Assembly (NCBI RefSeq): GCF_015832195.1
Contig: NC_052018.1
Coordinates: forward strand, 112,315,966-112,379,965
Direction: 5' to 3'
From: Motacilla alba alba
Taxonomy: Eukaryota; Chordata; Aves; Passeriformes; Motacillidae
DNA: 64,000 nucleotides
Below, one piece after another: positions 1 through 13,214 of this stretch. Numbering within the stretch: the first letter of the stretch is position 1; every line of letters begins with the position of its first letter. The notes under the pieces are model-generated. The model searched no databases. It was not told where the DNA came from and worked only from the letters and a program-made list of their open reading frames with translations. Both the position numbers and the translations under genes were made by a program.

Positions 1-2912
1 TTATTTGTGGCTTGCAACTGTCATCATTATTCATGTCTTCTTTCATGATTGTTCTGCAGCTACTGGGTGCTTGAGAACTTCCCCAAAATTAATATACTTC
101 AAAGAACCAGACATTTTGTATATAGCCTAATTACAGCCCATATAATTAAGTTTTAAAATGATAAAAACTCTTCTGTGCCATAAGTGTACTCAGACTTCTG
201 CTCACAGGCAAGCCACTACATATCATCCGACTGAGCAAAGGGCCAAGAAATTCCATTTCATTAATTGTTTCCTCCAAATCCAAAATGTAATTACATATTT
301 TCCAGGGACCTTTGACATTTTCACACTGTGGCTTGGAATCTGATCATACCCTGAAGTAAACTGCCTGGCTGGTCACAGACTTCACTAAAAAACACGGGAA
401 GAGAGGTGGACTTGGCCTTTTGCAGACTGCAGAGAGGAGGGAGCTGCACGGCTTGGGGTCAGGTTTTGTTACCAGAGCCTTGCAAGGAATGAGGAAGAGA
501 TAATGAGCCGAGCTGTTGCATCAAGCAATCACTTTCAGAGGATCAGAAAAGGCTCTGGGACAGAGGAGAGCTTGTCTTTGCCACAGCCACGGCTGGTTCA
601 CACAGCAGCTAGAAGGGGTTTTTGAACTTTGCCTTTCCCTGAGTTTTGGCCCTGCTGTGTTCTTGGACTCTCTTTTTCAGCACCAAACCCAGCTCAGGTG
701 AGCAGACAAGTCTGATCCATACGGATGCAATGCTCCAACACTGATGCCTCCAAGAAACCTCCCAGCAGGTAAGTGCTGCCAGGAACTGGCCCCAAGAAGC
801 AGGGCTGCCATCCTCATTCTGAGGATCCCCCAGCTCTAGCAGAAGGTGCAGTGATTTTATTAGTGAATAACCTCTTCCTAATGAATAAACCATGGATGAA
901 CTCACTGGCTGAGAGCTCCCTGAGTGCCACCAGTGGGCCTGGCCCTCTGTCGGTGTCGGATGAGTGTGCTGTGTTCACACACACGTAAGTTAGCAAATAG
1001 TTGGTTCATCTACTTTCCTTCAGAGCACGTTAGACCTCAGGGCAATCAGCCCTAAACTTCTGCAAATGCTACATTCACATTAAAATTCCATTTTTAACAT
1101 AACACCACATGGGGTTTTTTAATCTCAAAATGCTTTTCTTGTGTTTCTTTGGATGCCTCAGCTCCTAGACAAAACATATTTCTTCAAAACGTCGCTCTGT
1201 TTCCCCTCAGTTTCACGTACCCGAGAACAGCACCTTATTAGAAACAAAATCGATGGGTCTCCATGAATCATTACGTGGAGCTTGGAAAGGAAAAAAGAAA
1301 TTTGGCAAGCCTTTAGTCAGTAATATGTGCTTCTAAAACCTACTCTTTGAAAGGGCCAAGTTATTACATTGTGAAAAGTAGTTACTCAGCACGTGCTGTA
1401 ACTTTTCATAGGGATTTTTAGGCCAAATTTAAAGAGTGCTGATGATTTTGAATGCCAGACTTGAGACCCTACAGCAGGATGAGGTTTTAACAAAACTTGA
1501 ACGACTGCCTTCCCTCCCCCGGGTCGTGCCTCTTTAAAGAGCAGGATTTTTGGTGCCTTAAAGCACCCCGCATCTCCAGGCATGGAAAGTCTCGGCCCTC
1601 ACATCCCTTTCCATACACTGAGAGAAAGCTCCCACTCAAGGCAGTGGGAAGGCTCCCAGCATCCACCAAAATATGCTGGCACCCTGGGAACATCACTTAT
1701 GATTAGAAATCAGGGGAAACCACAACTGGAAGTGCCTTGTTCAGCAATGTGAGCAGTGACGGGGCACATCAGCTCCTTTCAGAGTGCCTGGTTCTGGTAC
1801 TGGGAGCAGTCTGGCCATGGAAACTCAGAGCTAATTTCTCCTGCTTCTCCATTCCTTCCCTGAGCTCACCTATCACTCCAGGGAAGGCTGGCACAAGGTT
1901 CTCTGACAGAGGCTTGCACTGCATGCTTTAGAAGATGGCGTAACCCGAGGGAGATGTGGGGTGAGGGCCGGCACCTACTACTTACTTATTCCTCTTGTTC
2001 ATTTATTTTAATAAGTGAATAAAAACACTTGTGAAGGCAGCCTAGAGATAACATGTAATTAATTAGATCACAGCTCCTGGAGCCTACTGAACATCACAGA
2101 CAGGTGCTGTTGTGGGGAGAGCAAAGGGAGTTGAACCTGACTCCTCTGCTCCCAGAGCTCTGGCTCAGGGGAGGCCTGCAAAGCTGGAGCCCTGCAGTGA
2201 AGGGGGCAGGCAAGAAATCCTGATTTTATGAAGCCCGGTGCACATCCAGCCAGGCATCAGCTCCCAGCCCCTGAATTGCCTGCAGGTCCCCCATCCACCA
2301 TCTGGTTCCCCAGGATGATGCAGCTGCACTGCAACCCGAGCCCTTCTTTAACATTTCCCAAAGAAAGGGGAGACGAAAACAAAAGGATCATTTACTTCCT
2401 CTAATTGAGAAACAAGATAGGAAGACAGATAAGCCAAGGAAAATTGGCACAATTCCACGGACTTCAACTGATCCTAGAGAGCAGGGTGATGAGCGTGGCA
2501 TAAAGGAGAGCTTGCTACTCTGCCTGCCCTGTGATAGCAATACCAGGCTGTCACCTTACACATCTCATCTGGGCACAGAAAACCTCTTTACAAGGGAGGT
2601 CAGCACCACCAAAATGAAGCTGCCTCCATTTACCCAGAAGGAGCTGTCCCAACACTTTCCCCCTTGTCATTCACAATCTGATTCTTTCCTAGCTAGGACA
2701 AAAATAATACAGTGCTAGTTGTTGCCAAATATCCACTTTTGAAACTCAGGCCCAGTCATTTTTAGCTAAGCAAACTTGGCACAAAACGAGTGTTGCCTAT
2801 GGACAGAGTTTATAACGTGGGAAGTTTGCCAGGATCCTATTGCAGCCTACTTTGAGGTCTGGTGCTTCACCTTCTCACCCTACAACAAAGATTAAATAGT
2901 CTTCTAACAAGG
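1..2912. other. unique non-coding sequence, no gene seen
   Basis: Mixed composition, mostly unique DNA. Open frames here are at most about 100 codons, overlap on both strands and show no recognisable domain. No known repeat is recognised. The only local signal is a pair of good splice sites around 681-768, entered separately. Confidence 0.6.
681..768 (+). other. possible non-coding exon (weak)
   Basis: A polypyrimidine acceptor (CTCTCTTTTTCAG, ending at 680) is followed 88 bases later by a consensus donor (AGCAG then GTAAGT at 769). A second donor, CTCAG then GTGAGC, lies at about 697. All three frames of the 88-base interval contain stops, so if it is spliced it would be a UTR or long non-coding RNA exon. 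Donors this good are expected a few times per strand in 64 kb, so this may be chance. Confidence 0.15.
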
Positions 2913-2928
2913 AAAAAAAAAAAAAAAA
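2913..2928. repeat. poly-A run (16 A)
   Basis: Uninterrupted run of 16 A. No retroposed sequence is recognised immediately upstream and no target-site duplication was found, so it is listed only as a homopolymer. Confidence 0.9.
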
Positions 2929-5146
2929 GAACACCTGATACTATTTTTCTTTTCCCTCCCTAGGAATTACAGTCCACAGGAGATGAATTTCAATAATGCC
3001 ATGAGCGAAAACATGGCTTTGCCTGAAGCCAGCAGAACCTCTCCAGGCTGGGATTATTTATGTGCAACACACATGTAAACACACATGCACACACAGCCAG
3101 CTTTAACGGGAGCCTGGGAGAAGAACTCTGCTCCCACTGGGCTAAGGGCACAAAAATATGCTGTAAAAAATAAAAGATCAATAGCTGCTGTGAAATAACT
3201 CACAGCCACAGGAACGTTCCTGTAGAAAGACACTGGACAGCCCCAGGGTGCTGCAGAGCAAGGAGTGAAACACACCAGAGCTCACACGGCAGCCCATGGG
3301 GGCAAAATGGATCCCAAAAACATCTCCTGAGGAGCAGACCTGACAAATTCCCCTGGGCATTGTTTAGCTCCCTTTGCTGACAAGGGAGATGGAAGATGCA
3401 GCAGCATCTTCCCCCACCTCTTCTGGCTTGCAGCATCAGCAAGTCTTCAACAAATTCCCTGCTTTCCTCTCTGTGGAGGGGAAGCTGAAAAGGACCCAAA
3501 GCAGCTGTGACATCCCACCAGGAAGGAGAGTCTCCACTCTGATAGGGCCTGTGTGCAGCTTTCACCTCAACAACCTCAGGAAAGCATTTGGCATTTTCTG
3601 GGTGTGACAGAGGAGACAGAAAAAGAGCAGGATGGGATGTTCCCTGGACCAACTCTGCTTCACCTCTCTGAAAGTACAGCTGAGACAAGAGGAGAGGGTG
3701 TGGGTGGGAGGGAGCCACGGAAAGATTGATGCAAATTCATTTTTAAAAGCCAAACAGATGAAAATAATTTTCACAGCCCCACAGCTGTTCTGTACATTTT
3801 TCAGACCAAGCCTGAGTAAAGTGTGGTGCTGATAACAACAGAACTTGGGGCAGATCTGGGCTGTGGAATCAAGGGCCCTCTGCTCCTGCTGGCAGAGTGT
3901 GCTGTGGGGCAGATGAGCCTCTCCTCTCTCACAGCCTTTTCCTCCAGCTGACACAGCCACTGTCGGCACGCTGCCCTCTGCCCGTCCCTCTCCCCTTCCC
4001 ACCTGCTCCCCAGGTGTGCTGGAGAGGATGGGCAGCCCTTCTCCAGCCTCCCCAGCCCCCTGGCAGCACCTCTCAGCACAAGACACGTGGGGCAAGGGAA
4101 CCCAAGACAGGGAGCAGACACAAGGCCTGACAGTGCCCTTCAGGACCGTGCTGCCAAGCTCGGATCACAGGACGGACAAACAGACTCCCAGCTGCACTTA
4201 CCCCGGTTCTTTTCCTACAAACCAGCCCTGCCAGCATCTTCTGCAGCTTCCACTGCACTCTGGAGCAAGAGCTTACGCTGGCTTTTAAAGGCTACAAAAA
4301 TCTCTCTGTTCTGGAGCCAGACAACACATGTTCAGGAACTTACTGTCGTGCTCCACGTCCTGGTGCCTGCTCGGAGGCAGGAGGGCCCCCGGGCACACCA
4401 GCTCCCTGTGAGCTCCTTCTGGCCAAACACAAGGCCCAGTACAAAGTGATGGTGCTGCTCTGCCTCGGCCCCAAGGACTTTCCCCCTGAAATCAGACTCA
4501 GCCTGTCCCTCATCCTCACTGGGCTCTGGGAATGGCCTCAAAGAAATGATGGGGAATAGAAAAAACTACGACGCTTTCAGGAGCCCAAGCTGGCACCTTT
4601 GCCTGCCTGGAGGTTCCTGAGTGGAACTGAAAACCTTGCTCTGAATGTTTTCTCTGGGACTGTTTCATTAAATGAAAGTGTTCAAAACTGCTTTTATAAA
4701 AATTGCTGAGGCTCTGAAAGCAATACCTGGAGCAGACACGAGCAGGGTGACTGGAAAGCAACTGCTGAAGGTGACACCAAGAGGGACTGAGCACAGCTGC
4801 TAAGCCTTGAGGCAGCCTCAGGGCACCTGGGCCCAGCAGCTCCCCTTCCTCAGCAGATTTAACCCCAAAACACACCTGAAGCCCTGAGGACAGGGAACAC
4901 GAGGCCTGGAAGGGCATCCTGTCCTCAGGGTGCTCCCCCCTCGGCGTGGCCCCCCCAGCCCAGGGCTATCACATTGCACGTTGTTTATACGTAATGGCAC
5001 AATATAAAATCCATTTGGAACCTGGGCTCACTCGCTGCTATTAAAGAATCCATCAGTGAATTTCATTTTTTATTGGTTCACTTACAAAACTCACAGCGGT
5101 GTGTTGTGTTTATTTTTCCAGAGCACCAATAAAAATCTTTTTGATT
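2929..5146. other. unique non-coding sequence, GC-richer in 3.2-4.9 kb
   Basis: Contains frames of 172-177 codons on the minus strand around 3200-4095. They overlap each other in different frames, lack recognisable domains and fall in moderately GC-rich DNA where stops are rarer. I treat them as chance openings. No repeat family is recognised. Confidence 0.55.
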
Positions 5147-5207
5147 AAAAAAAAAAAAAGAGAGAGAGGGAAAGAGAGAAAGGAAGAAAAAGAAAGAAAT
5201 GAAAAGC
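5147..5207. repeat. A-run plus GA/GAAA purine tract
   Basis: Thirteen A followed by an almost pure purine stretch built of AGAG, GGAAAG and GAAA units, about 60 bases in all. It is a simple low-complexity tract. Mirror-symmetric purine tracts of this kind can in principle form triplex DNA. Confidence 0.85.
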
Positions 5208-8200
5208 TGACCTGGTATAACCCAGGCGAGCGCTGAACCTCACCAGGGCTGGACAAAATGAGCTGAGAGGCAGCAGAGCCAATTGCTGAGCAAATGCTCG
5301 ACTGTGGCTGGAACCAGCAAGGACTGAAACCTGTTTATGGCAGAATTTTTGCCCTATAAAAATAAGCACAATCAAACCCTGCTACATGAAACCAGGTTCT
5401 GTCATGGACTGACCGCTGAAGGGAGGGCAGAGCAGATGCAGAGCCCTGGAGTCAAACACACAGGCCCAGTCCTGATGGACACAGGTAAATTCTGCAGGTA
5501 TCCATGGTGCTCCATCGCCATCCTGCTCCAGAAACAGCAAATAATCCATGCTTGCTGTTTCCTTAGGCCTTTTTTCTTTCTTTTCTCATTTCCAGCATGA
5601 CTGTATCTCAAACCCAGCACCCTTTAGCTTGTGTGATCTGCAGGCCTACTTGGCCTTTGTTCAATCCTGCTACTGCTGCCTGCAGCTGAACTGCCAACTG
5701 CATGTGAGCTGAAAGCCACCATGAAATCCTGCCATGACAATGACCCCAGCTGTATTAAAGCCACCCAGGCACCAGACTGTGCCTGTAGGGGAACAGAAAA
5801 ACTGTGGATATGGCCTAAGCCAGGGCCACCGAGTCCTGCACGGGGAGGTGACAGCCTGGCTGCACTGCACTTATGGCCCAGGTTTCCAAAATGCTGGCTC
5901 TGAAAAGCAAATCTAATATTAAGTTATTTGGTCCTAGTATTTTAACTTCCAGGGATATGAACTGGTTGCCACCCTGCACAACTGCAAATATATTGTAACT
6001 ATATTATGAAAGAGTAAGAAACAAAATTTGTATATTTAAGGTAGAAATATATCTAAACATAAATATAAAATTGATATTATTTGTTTAGGAAATTAAGAGA
6101 GTTGGTCATTTTTTTCCCTTTAAAATCAGGTTAATTCTGCCCTTTTTCACCTATTACTTCTCAAGATATAAATTTGTGCACTTTTAAAAAGCAAGCAATT
6201 AAAGGAAACAACTTGCTTAAAACAGACATGATTTTCCCCCACTTATTTAAGAAGCTATTCAAAATACCAGCTAGACTCTATATATGGCTCACATATCTGA
6301 CAAAAATGCAAATAAAGAGAAGAGTGAAGTCTTTAAGATGTTTCATTTCTCATCTTATTTTTTTAACCCACCTCAGAAAAAGTAAGAAAAGAAATCCTAT
6401 TTTAGTCACAAGTCTATCAGCTATTTGACCTATTGCACCTCACGGGATGTTAGTGAACTGCTCACTTTTTTATTCATTCTTAGTTACTAATTCTTGGCTG
6501 GCCAACAGAGGAAGCAGCCTCACAGTACCACAGCCTTGGGGTTTGGGTGGGAATCCCACGGGCATTCATGAACTGAGGCACAGATGCACAACTGGAGCAG
6601 CTGTCCAGGACTGGAAAGAATATTTGCACTCATTCACTTTGTCATCTCTGGTTATCTTTACAGCTGCTCTTTAGAGGACCCCTAATCTTGCTGAAAATCA
6701 GCTCATGTTGCTAAACCCCTCAGAGGCTTCCAAAAGTCCTCACTCGGGGAAAACAAATCAGGCCAGTTATCATGGGACAGGCACTCCTCAGCACCTGCCT
6801 GGGTGGACACTGGCAGTGCCTTTATCCCCTTGGCAAAGAAGCCATTAGATAATCCACAGAAGGATTATTTGAGGAGCATCCACTCTGGACAGTGCTGGGA
6901 TTTGCAGTCACTTGCCAGTTCCTTCTCCTGCCACCCAAGTGCTTGGCCTGCAGGTAAGGGGCTGGCAACTGAGCAGGAAGACTGTCCCATGAAAATCTCC
7001 AAACTCTTGGGAAAAGCCAAACCGTGTAAGAGCTGGAGCCTGTGTTTTCTTGCCTCCTTCCTGTGGGTGGGGAAAAAATGCAGCTCACACAAACACCACA
7101 GCGCAGGAAGCCTTTGGGGATTAAAACATGATACACCATATTTCAGCAGGGATTTGGACAGGCTGGCAGGGGGAGGGATTCCTCATGGAAGGAGGAATGC
7201 CTCCCTCACCATCTCTAAATTACCTCGGTGCTTCTCTTGCTTTCTTCTTTCACCAGGAGATCTCACTTGGACAGAAGTCATTTGCCACTGGGATGTGTGT
7301 GGAGAGAGCAGCAAAATCAAACCACTATTTTTACAGAGGCCTCCTTTCCACCCCGGGTGCAGAGCAAATCTTACACAGACACAAGAAAACCATTATGCTA
7401 AGCCTGTTCCCGGGACAGGAAAAGTCTTCTCCCGTCCTCATTAACATTGTACGAAGCATCTCAGGCTTGCAAGTGCCACAGGATAGGCGTGACAGACATG
7501 AGTGCTGACCCGAAATATTAGCGAGCGCTGGAAAACACCCGGCTGGAGCTCTCTGAGCGCGGCCACCAGCGTGACTGCCAAAGAAAGCATCAGCACCCGT
7601 TACTTCATGAACCAACATGTGATTTGCAGAAACACTTACAGGGCTTAGAAAGTCTAAATCCTGCTTTCAAAGGAGCTTAGTCACCACAAAGTGATTTCGG
7701 TATCTCGGTACGTTCAGGGCTGGCCCTTGGAAGTGCAGCTTTCCGTGGAAACGAGTCATTGGTGATGAATTTCACAGAGGGAAATTCCTGCTGCACAGAT
7801 ACTGCAGGAAAGCTGAAGCTCCTGTGAAATCCATGTTCTCCAGCACGACCCCTACACCTCCACTCCTGGGCAGAGAGGGCTGGAGCAGCGGCAGCTGAGC
7901 CTGATGACAATTACATAGGTAGGAAACGTGGAGATCCCAAATGAGATTGGGATAATGGGATGGAGTGCTCACGTCAGGATTGGTAACTTCATGCATGTGC
8001 ACAAAACAACCAACACACAAATTCTTTGCCCATGAAGACACCAAAAAAATCACCACTCCCAATGCTGAACTTGCACACGAAACTCAGAAAAAAACCAGGA
8101 CATTCACATAACACGAGAAAATGATTGATTCAACAACCAGTCCTAGAGAGAATGAGATACTTTAAAATTGGTTCAACAAGATCAGACTTTCCTTGCGTTT

Positions 8201-8861
8201 TGTTTAAGTCATTCAACAGCTTTAGACTTGCCCTGGGAGACTGTTGTTCTAATATGGAATCCACACAATATTTTAAGGCAACTATTTTCAGAAAGGCTTC
8301 TGCCACAGCCAAAACCCAGCCATGTGCAAGAGACCCTTTTGTGAGCCCCCACCATCTTCTAATTCCTTGCTATTGTAGCTCAGAAAAATTAACCACTGAA
8401 ATCCTTCACCAGGACTGGGAAGAGCTGCTATGCCAACATCCTAGCAAAAATCAGCATAGAAAAAATGACCCTGGTGGGAAAGATAACAAACCCAATCAGT
8501 GCCACAAGTAACAGAAATGAAGGGGAATTTGTGTCCTTTTCTTATAGGACTTAACATAGTAGCCAGGGGCATGGGCAAGCAGAAAAATGGAAAAGGCAAA
8601 CCAAAAATGTTTGAATTCTGAAGTTCAAAACAGCTCAGAAGGGGAAAGGGGCATGGAAAGTCACTAAAAACCACAAATCAAGCTGCAGACCAAACCCTTT
8701 GCCATTTAAAAGCCTTAGATCAGTGCTGGAGTGGCATTATTTGAATTTAATGGGCACACAGTAAAGGGCTGTTTAATTAAGCATTGAAAACTTGACATGA
8801 CTGTTTAAAATACCCTTCAATCTGCCATTAGCTTTAAAGTATATTAATAGCTGGAGCTTGC
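5208..8861. other. unique non-coding sequence; AT-rich at 5.92-6.43 kb
   Basis: No repeat family or domain-bearing frame is recognised. The 5920-6430 part is strongly AT-rich with many TAAT/ATTA words. A 213-codon open frame at 6803-7444 (+) overlaps other long frames and has no recognisable domain; I regard it as chance. Confidence 0.55.
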
Positions 8862-8930
8862 TGGAAATGCTCCACTGGGAGAAATTTTGGAGTGAGGAAA
8901 GCTCCAAAAATTTCTCCACGAAAATTTCCG
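8862..8930. other. strong imperfect hairpin (possible structured RNA or MITE remnant)
   Basis: The arm GGAGAAATTTTGGAG at 8878-8892 is complementary to CTCCAAAAATTTCTCC at 8902-8917, with one bulged base and a 9-base loop. Beyond an internal loop, GGAAAT at about 8862-8870 can pair with ATTTCC at about 8924-8929, so the stem extends to roughly 30 bases per side. The size is within the range of animal pre-miRNA hairpins, but AT-rich palindromes also arise from small DNA transposons. No mature miRNA seed is recognised and the strand cannot be set. Confidence 0.45.
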
Positions 8931-9540
8931 CTTTGTTAACTCTAAAAATCATGGAAAAACACCTTAAAGCAAAATATTTCATTTTGAATCAGCTCATAGT
9001 AATGGAAAAACCCCACATCAGCATGTTCATCTCTAATGACATGCTGCCTGATAAAATCTGAGTTTTGATCACTAAAACCTTGGGGGTTTTTTTCTCTTTT
9101 TTATGAGCTGGGCTCTTTGCTTGCACTACCCAGAACACAAAACCCTACTGCCACGAGCTGTTTGAAAGATGTCTGGAGCAACGTGCCTCTTGCCTGATGG
9201 CTGCTTCTCCTTATCACTCCTACCTGAACAAATCCCCACCAAGAGAAGCCAAAAATCCCCAGAGAGCTCTAAGAGGCGGGGATGAACAATTTCAAACATG
9301 AATGGAAAGATACTGTGAGACAACCAGAACAGCTGAAGGTGTCTTTTTTCCATTTACAATACAAACAGAGGGTCTGAAAGCCAGCTATGGTCATATTGAT
9401 GGTCTGCCTAAGGACACCCATGGCACAGGTCTCCTAGTCCAAGGAAAAGTACTGTTTCCAGGATGTGAGAGCATTGTCTTCACCCACAGCACCAGCTGAG
9501 CAGGCTGGTGAACTCACTCCTGCTTACCAACACCTTCTTA
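8931..9540. other. unique sequence, no gene seen
   Basis: Moderately AT-rich unique DNA. It contains one weak minus-strand candidate exon (9224-9312), entered separately. Nothing else is recognised. Confidence 0.5.
9224..9312 (-). other. weak candidate exon, minus strand
   Basis: Read on the minus strand, the acceptor GGTTGTCTCACAG precedes an 89-base interval ending TTCAG before GTAGGA. Only one frame is open, with a hydrophobic peptide that includes FEIVHPRLLELSGDF. Its entry phase (2) fits the exit phase of the candidate at 18188-18241, but one in three random pairs would fit. The donor is only fair and no protein family is recognised. Confidence 0.12.
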
Positions 9541-10020
9541 TTTGGTTTTCCACTGTGACATTAGATCATGCAGGAAAAGTTCACCAAATACTACTGCAAA
9601 AAAGAGATGAACTCACACAAGATTTTGTTGGTCACTGAGAAAAAAAAAAGTGCCTTCTGTCAAACTACTGGAAATTAATTAACTTTGAATACTCAAATAC
9701 ATAAACATTTCTGCAAAAACACTTTGGGACGAAAAAAATTATTTACTGTGCCCTCCAGGGAAATGTACCTTGTCAATCCCTTGTCACTAAATCACTTGCT
9801 AACAGTTATGGTGTGAGGTAAATCACAGTTTAACCCTGATGAGTTTAAAGGCCTTGAAGCCTAATGAATTCTCCCATTCATTCTGGAGGTTACATCTGCT
9901 CTCCTGCTCTCTTTTAACAACCTGGTGCTGAAAAGATGTGATGTAATTTCGCTGTTTACTAAACAGGTGTCAGTAATCCTATCCAGTGATGTCAGGCCAC
10001 TTGCTTGGAATTCATTTTAA
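9541..10020. promoter_or_regulatory. candidate conserved non-coding block (AT-rich)
   Basis: AT-rich, repeat-free sequence with dense homeodomain-like words (AATTAATTAA, CCTAATGAAT) and a CAGGTGT E-box-like word near 9965. The texture resembles vertebrate developmental enhancers. This is inferred from composition only; conservation was not measured. Confidence 0.25.
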
Positions 10021-10870
10021 GACAACAATTGGAGCTGGTGCTTTGGGATCATAAAAAGGCTCTTCCCTGGGGAGCCCCAGCCTCCCAGTGACTCCATCTC
10101 AGACAGGGAGGTGTGCTTAACGCCACCGTGGACAGCAGGAAGGACCAGGGCCATTTCATGAATTGATGGGGTTAGTTCTGCTAACCCTGCTAACCAGGTC
10201 ACCTGCCCAGCTCTTGGGCTCTGCTCAGGTGCTGAGGGTCCCAGCAGTGGCCCTGGGTGTTCCCTTCCCACCGAACACCCAGGACCACAGCAAGGGACAT
10301 GCTGCACCCCTGGGGCAGAGCACACGGGCTCGGGGTAACAGAGGAGGTCCCAGAGTGGCACTGCTGCCCTGGCATCAGCTGGCCCAGGGCTCCCTGGATA
10401 ATTTCTGAGTTACCTCCCACACCTGCCAGAGGCTGAGGGTGGGCCCTGTGCCCACCTTCCCAGCAAGGCTGACACAGAGCAAGGGCTGGCTGCTGCTCTC
10501 TCCAGGGAGCTCCAGGAATATCCCAGATGGAGCCTTTGGGAGCTGCCCATCTCCAGCAGCCCAGGAAACAGGTGGGCACAGCACTGATGCCCCCTGTGTT
10601 ACACCCCTGCCACACTGGCCCCACGCAGCTGGAGGAGCGCTGCACATGCCCCAGGCAGCACCCAGCTCTGCAGGAAGGAAAGAATGCCTTGGGCAGCCAG
10701 GGCTGGACTCCAGAAATGCCTTGATTTCATTGAGAAGTGGTATTTGGTGTTAACAACGTGGTATTTTAATTGTTTAATGCTCACTTACTCACGCAGCATT
10801 GGGCTGTCGGGGCTTTCCAAGGATTTTGGCTATGTAATACTGCTCCCTTGGCAGGAGGGGAATTTGAGGC
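10021..10870. other. GC-richer unique sequence
   Basis: GC-richer segment with several overlapping open frames on both strands (up to 148 codons), none with a recognisable domain. Long frames are expected here from base composition alone. Confidence 0.5.
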
Positions 10871-10896
10871 AAAAAAAAAAAAAAAAAAAAAAAAAA
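10871..10896. repeat. poly-A run (26 A)
   Basis: Uninterrupted run of 26 A, the longest homopolymer in the window. It is flanked by GAGGC and GGCAAG. No retrocopy is recognised upstream. Confidence 0.9.
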
Positions 10897-11899
10897 GGCA
10901 AGAATGCTGGATTTGGGTGAACAGTGATGCTCGGCCCCCATGCAACATCATGTTCCTTAGCCCATCTAGCTTATTACCTCCATAAATGGAATAATCAAAT
11001 CAAATATTTCTGGGTTTAGACAGAAAATGTCTGGTCTAACTAAATGAAACCTTTCACAGAAAATGCAAAAAGGAAACTTTTACAGCACAAAAGGTTTTAA
11101 CTGAAAACTTTCCCATTTTATCCCACACTGAAAGTATTCCAGGTTAGACTAAAAATGTTTAGTCTTTAATGACCATGGTAAATATTCCATGAGGAAAAAA
11201 AAAGTGTTGCTTATTAACATACCTAGGAAGCAAGCTGTGCTCCTCACTGTTGGAAACACGCTGCTCTGACCATATAATTTTGGGCTCTAATTTAGCATTC
11301 ACATACCTGGAGTTTTAATGGGAGATTGCTTAGTTTCATCAGACCAGTAAAACAGCATCAAAACTCAGCACAGGCATTTGTGCTGATATAAAATCATCCT
11401 AATTTGTTCAGCTGAACTTGTAAATTACAGGCAATGTAAAGGGACATTTGAACTCAAGTCCAAGCAAACTTGCTGCTTGTTATCAGACTTCCACGTGGAC
11501 AGTCCCACCTGGCCCTAGGAAGCGCTGGGCTTCGCTTGGAGACGCTCTCCAAAACTCATTACATCGAATCACACGCTTCACACCCGAGGAGCTCACGAGC
11601 CTGGAAGTTTGTGTCTGTTTTTACCAGCTGCATTTGACAAAACACATCACCAAAGAGCACATCTTGCTGCAGAAAGTGAGCATTGATTTAATTCTGCTTT
11701 GTAGAACCAGGTTCCTGACAATTTTTTTTAATCGTGGCAATGGATGTAAAACAGTCAATTTCAGTGGTTTTTTTGTTTGCTTAAATAGAACATTTTCTGC
11801 TCTGCACAAACTAATTTTCCAGGCCTGAGCCTATGTGTTTTTTAGATTTTTTCCCTTTTCAGCTTCTTTACTGGGTATTTAGCTCTTCCTTCCTTAATG
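10897..11899. other. unique non-coding sequence
   Basis: AT-rich unique DNA. A 126-codon frame at 11448-11828 (+) has a plausible amino-acid mix but no recognised domain and no good splice sites bounding it. Listed as non-coding. Confidence 0.45.
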
Positions 11900-12420
11900 T
11901 GAATTTAATAAGACCCAGCTGACATGTGCTCAGTGAAATGACCAAGCAGCACCTGAAGGAGATGGGATGTAAGATCCATATAAAATGCCTGAGTACCATC
12001 ATTGTTATTAAAAGGATAACCAAATGAATTCATAATGATGGGACGCTCATTTCAAAGTGTTTCCATAGCTGTTACGCATCAGGAAAAATACGGAAGTTAG
12101 CTCATTTTCTCCAATGCTAAATAACCTTATAAACTCACCAAAGAAATTAATTAGCCAATATTTCTTGAAAATTCATAACAAAGTTTCCATTTTTCCATCA
12201 GATAATTCCTTAGTGCATTCTGGTTTTTAACTTCCTTCGAGTCTGGATCATTTTGATGTGTGAACAGACATTTTGTGTTTCCATGGGTTATTTCCACAGG
12301 TTCAAATATCTTCTGTAATTGACATTTTCCTGCTTACAGAAGTTGTCAAACTTGAAAGTAGCAGTTGATTGATAAAACATGGGGTTTGTCTGTAACTTAA
12401 ATTCATTGTTGGGGCTTACT
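11900..12420. promoter_or_regulatory. candidate conserved non-coding block
   Basis: AT-rich, repeat-free sequence with clustered homeodomain-like words (AATTCATAATG, AATTAATTAGCC) and a SOX-like CATTGTTATT. No open frame of note. The enhancer reading is inferred from texture, without alignment. Confidence 0.28.
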
Positions 12421-13214
12421 GCTCAAGCTCTGAATAACTTCTCTCTTCAAAGTGACCTGCACTGAGAGGTTTTGGGAGTTTTAGGTTTGGGTTTTAGGGG
12501 TTTTTTTAACCATCTATGTTTTAAGCTACTTTTATAAAATAGAAAGCAGCAGCTGCTTTCCCCCTTTTCCTACAGGTAAATCTATTCAACAATTTGCTTC
12601 CACTTTAGAATTATTAGTCGCTAAATAAAGGAGTGTAACTAGACTTTATTTTAAAAGTCTTCCAAAGTCAACTTCCTAATCACTCAGTAGCATTTATCCT
12701 TTCCAACCCTGACCATAAAGGAAAGGAAAAAAAAGCAGAAAGCACTGAGGAAAGCACTGACATTTACAGCATCACAGAGGACAGCAGCTGCACAGGCCAT
12801 AAAGCAGCACCACAGATATTATTTAATGCTCAAAAACTCCACAACAACGTTAACTAATGTTAAAAACCCCCACACAATAACTACAGAAGGAACGTTTCTT
12901 CTTGTCATGAGAAATGCCCAAAAGCACAACCCAGAGCTGGGTAGGGTCTTTTTGTTGGCTTTAGTGGATTCTGGGCCTTGCTTGTAATAAAGACACAAAT
13001 AAATCAGCACGGTGCTGAAGTGCCCAGTGCTGGTACAGACAGGGATGGCTTTGCCTCTGCCCAGGTCATCACCAATACAGCACTCAGTGTGGGCAGCTTT
13101 ACACCATTTCCACCTGGATGTCACTGAACTGTAACACCGTAAGGGCACCTCTCCCATCTCCTCTGGGGCAGGCTCACACCACCCTTCTGCTGACCCCAAG
13201 CTCTTCCTGCACGT
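12421..13214. other. unique non-coding sequence
   Basis: Nothing recognised apart from short A-rich stretches. The 143-codon minus-strand frame at 12819-13250 runs into the CR1 copy and has no recognisable domain. Confidence 0.5.

Noticed and set aside
6803..7444. 213-codon plus-strand frame
   Set aside because: Overlaps other long frames in the same region, has no recognised domain, and no promoter or splice context supports it.
10871..10896. Poly-A run as the tail of a processed pseudogene
   Set aside because: No coding similarity is recognised upstream and no target-site duplication was found around the run.
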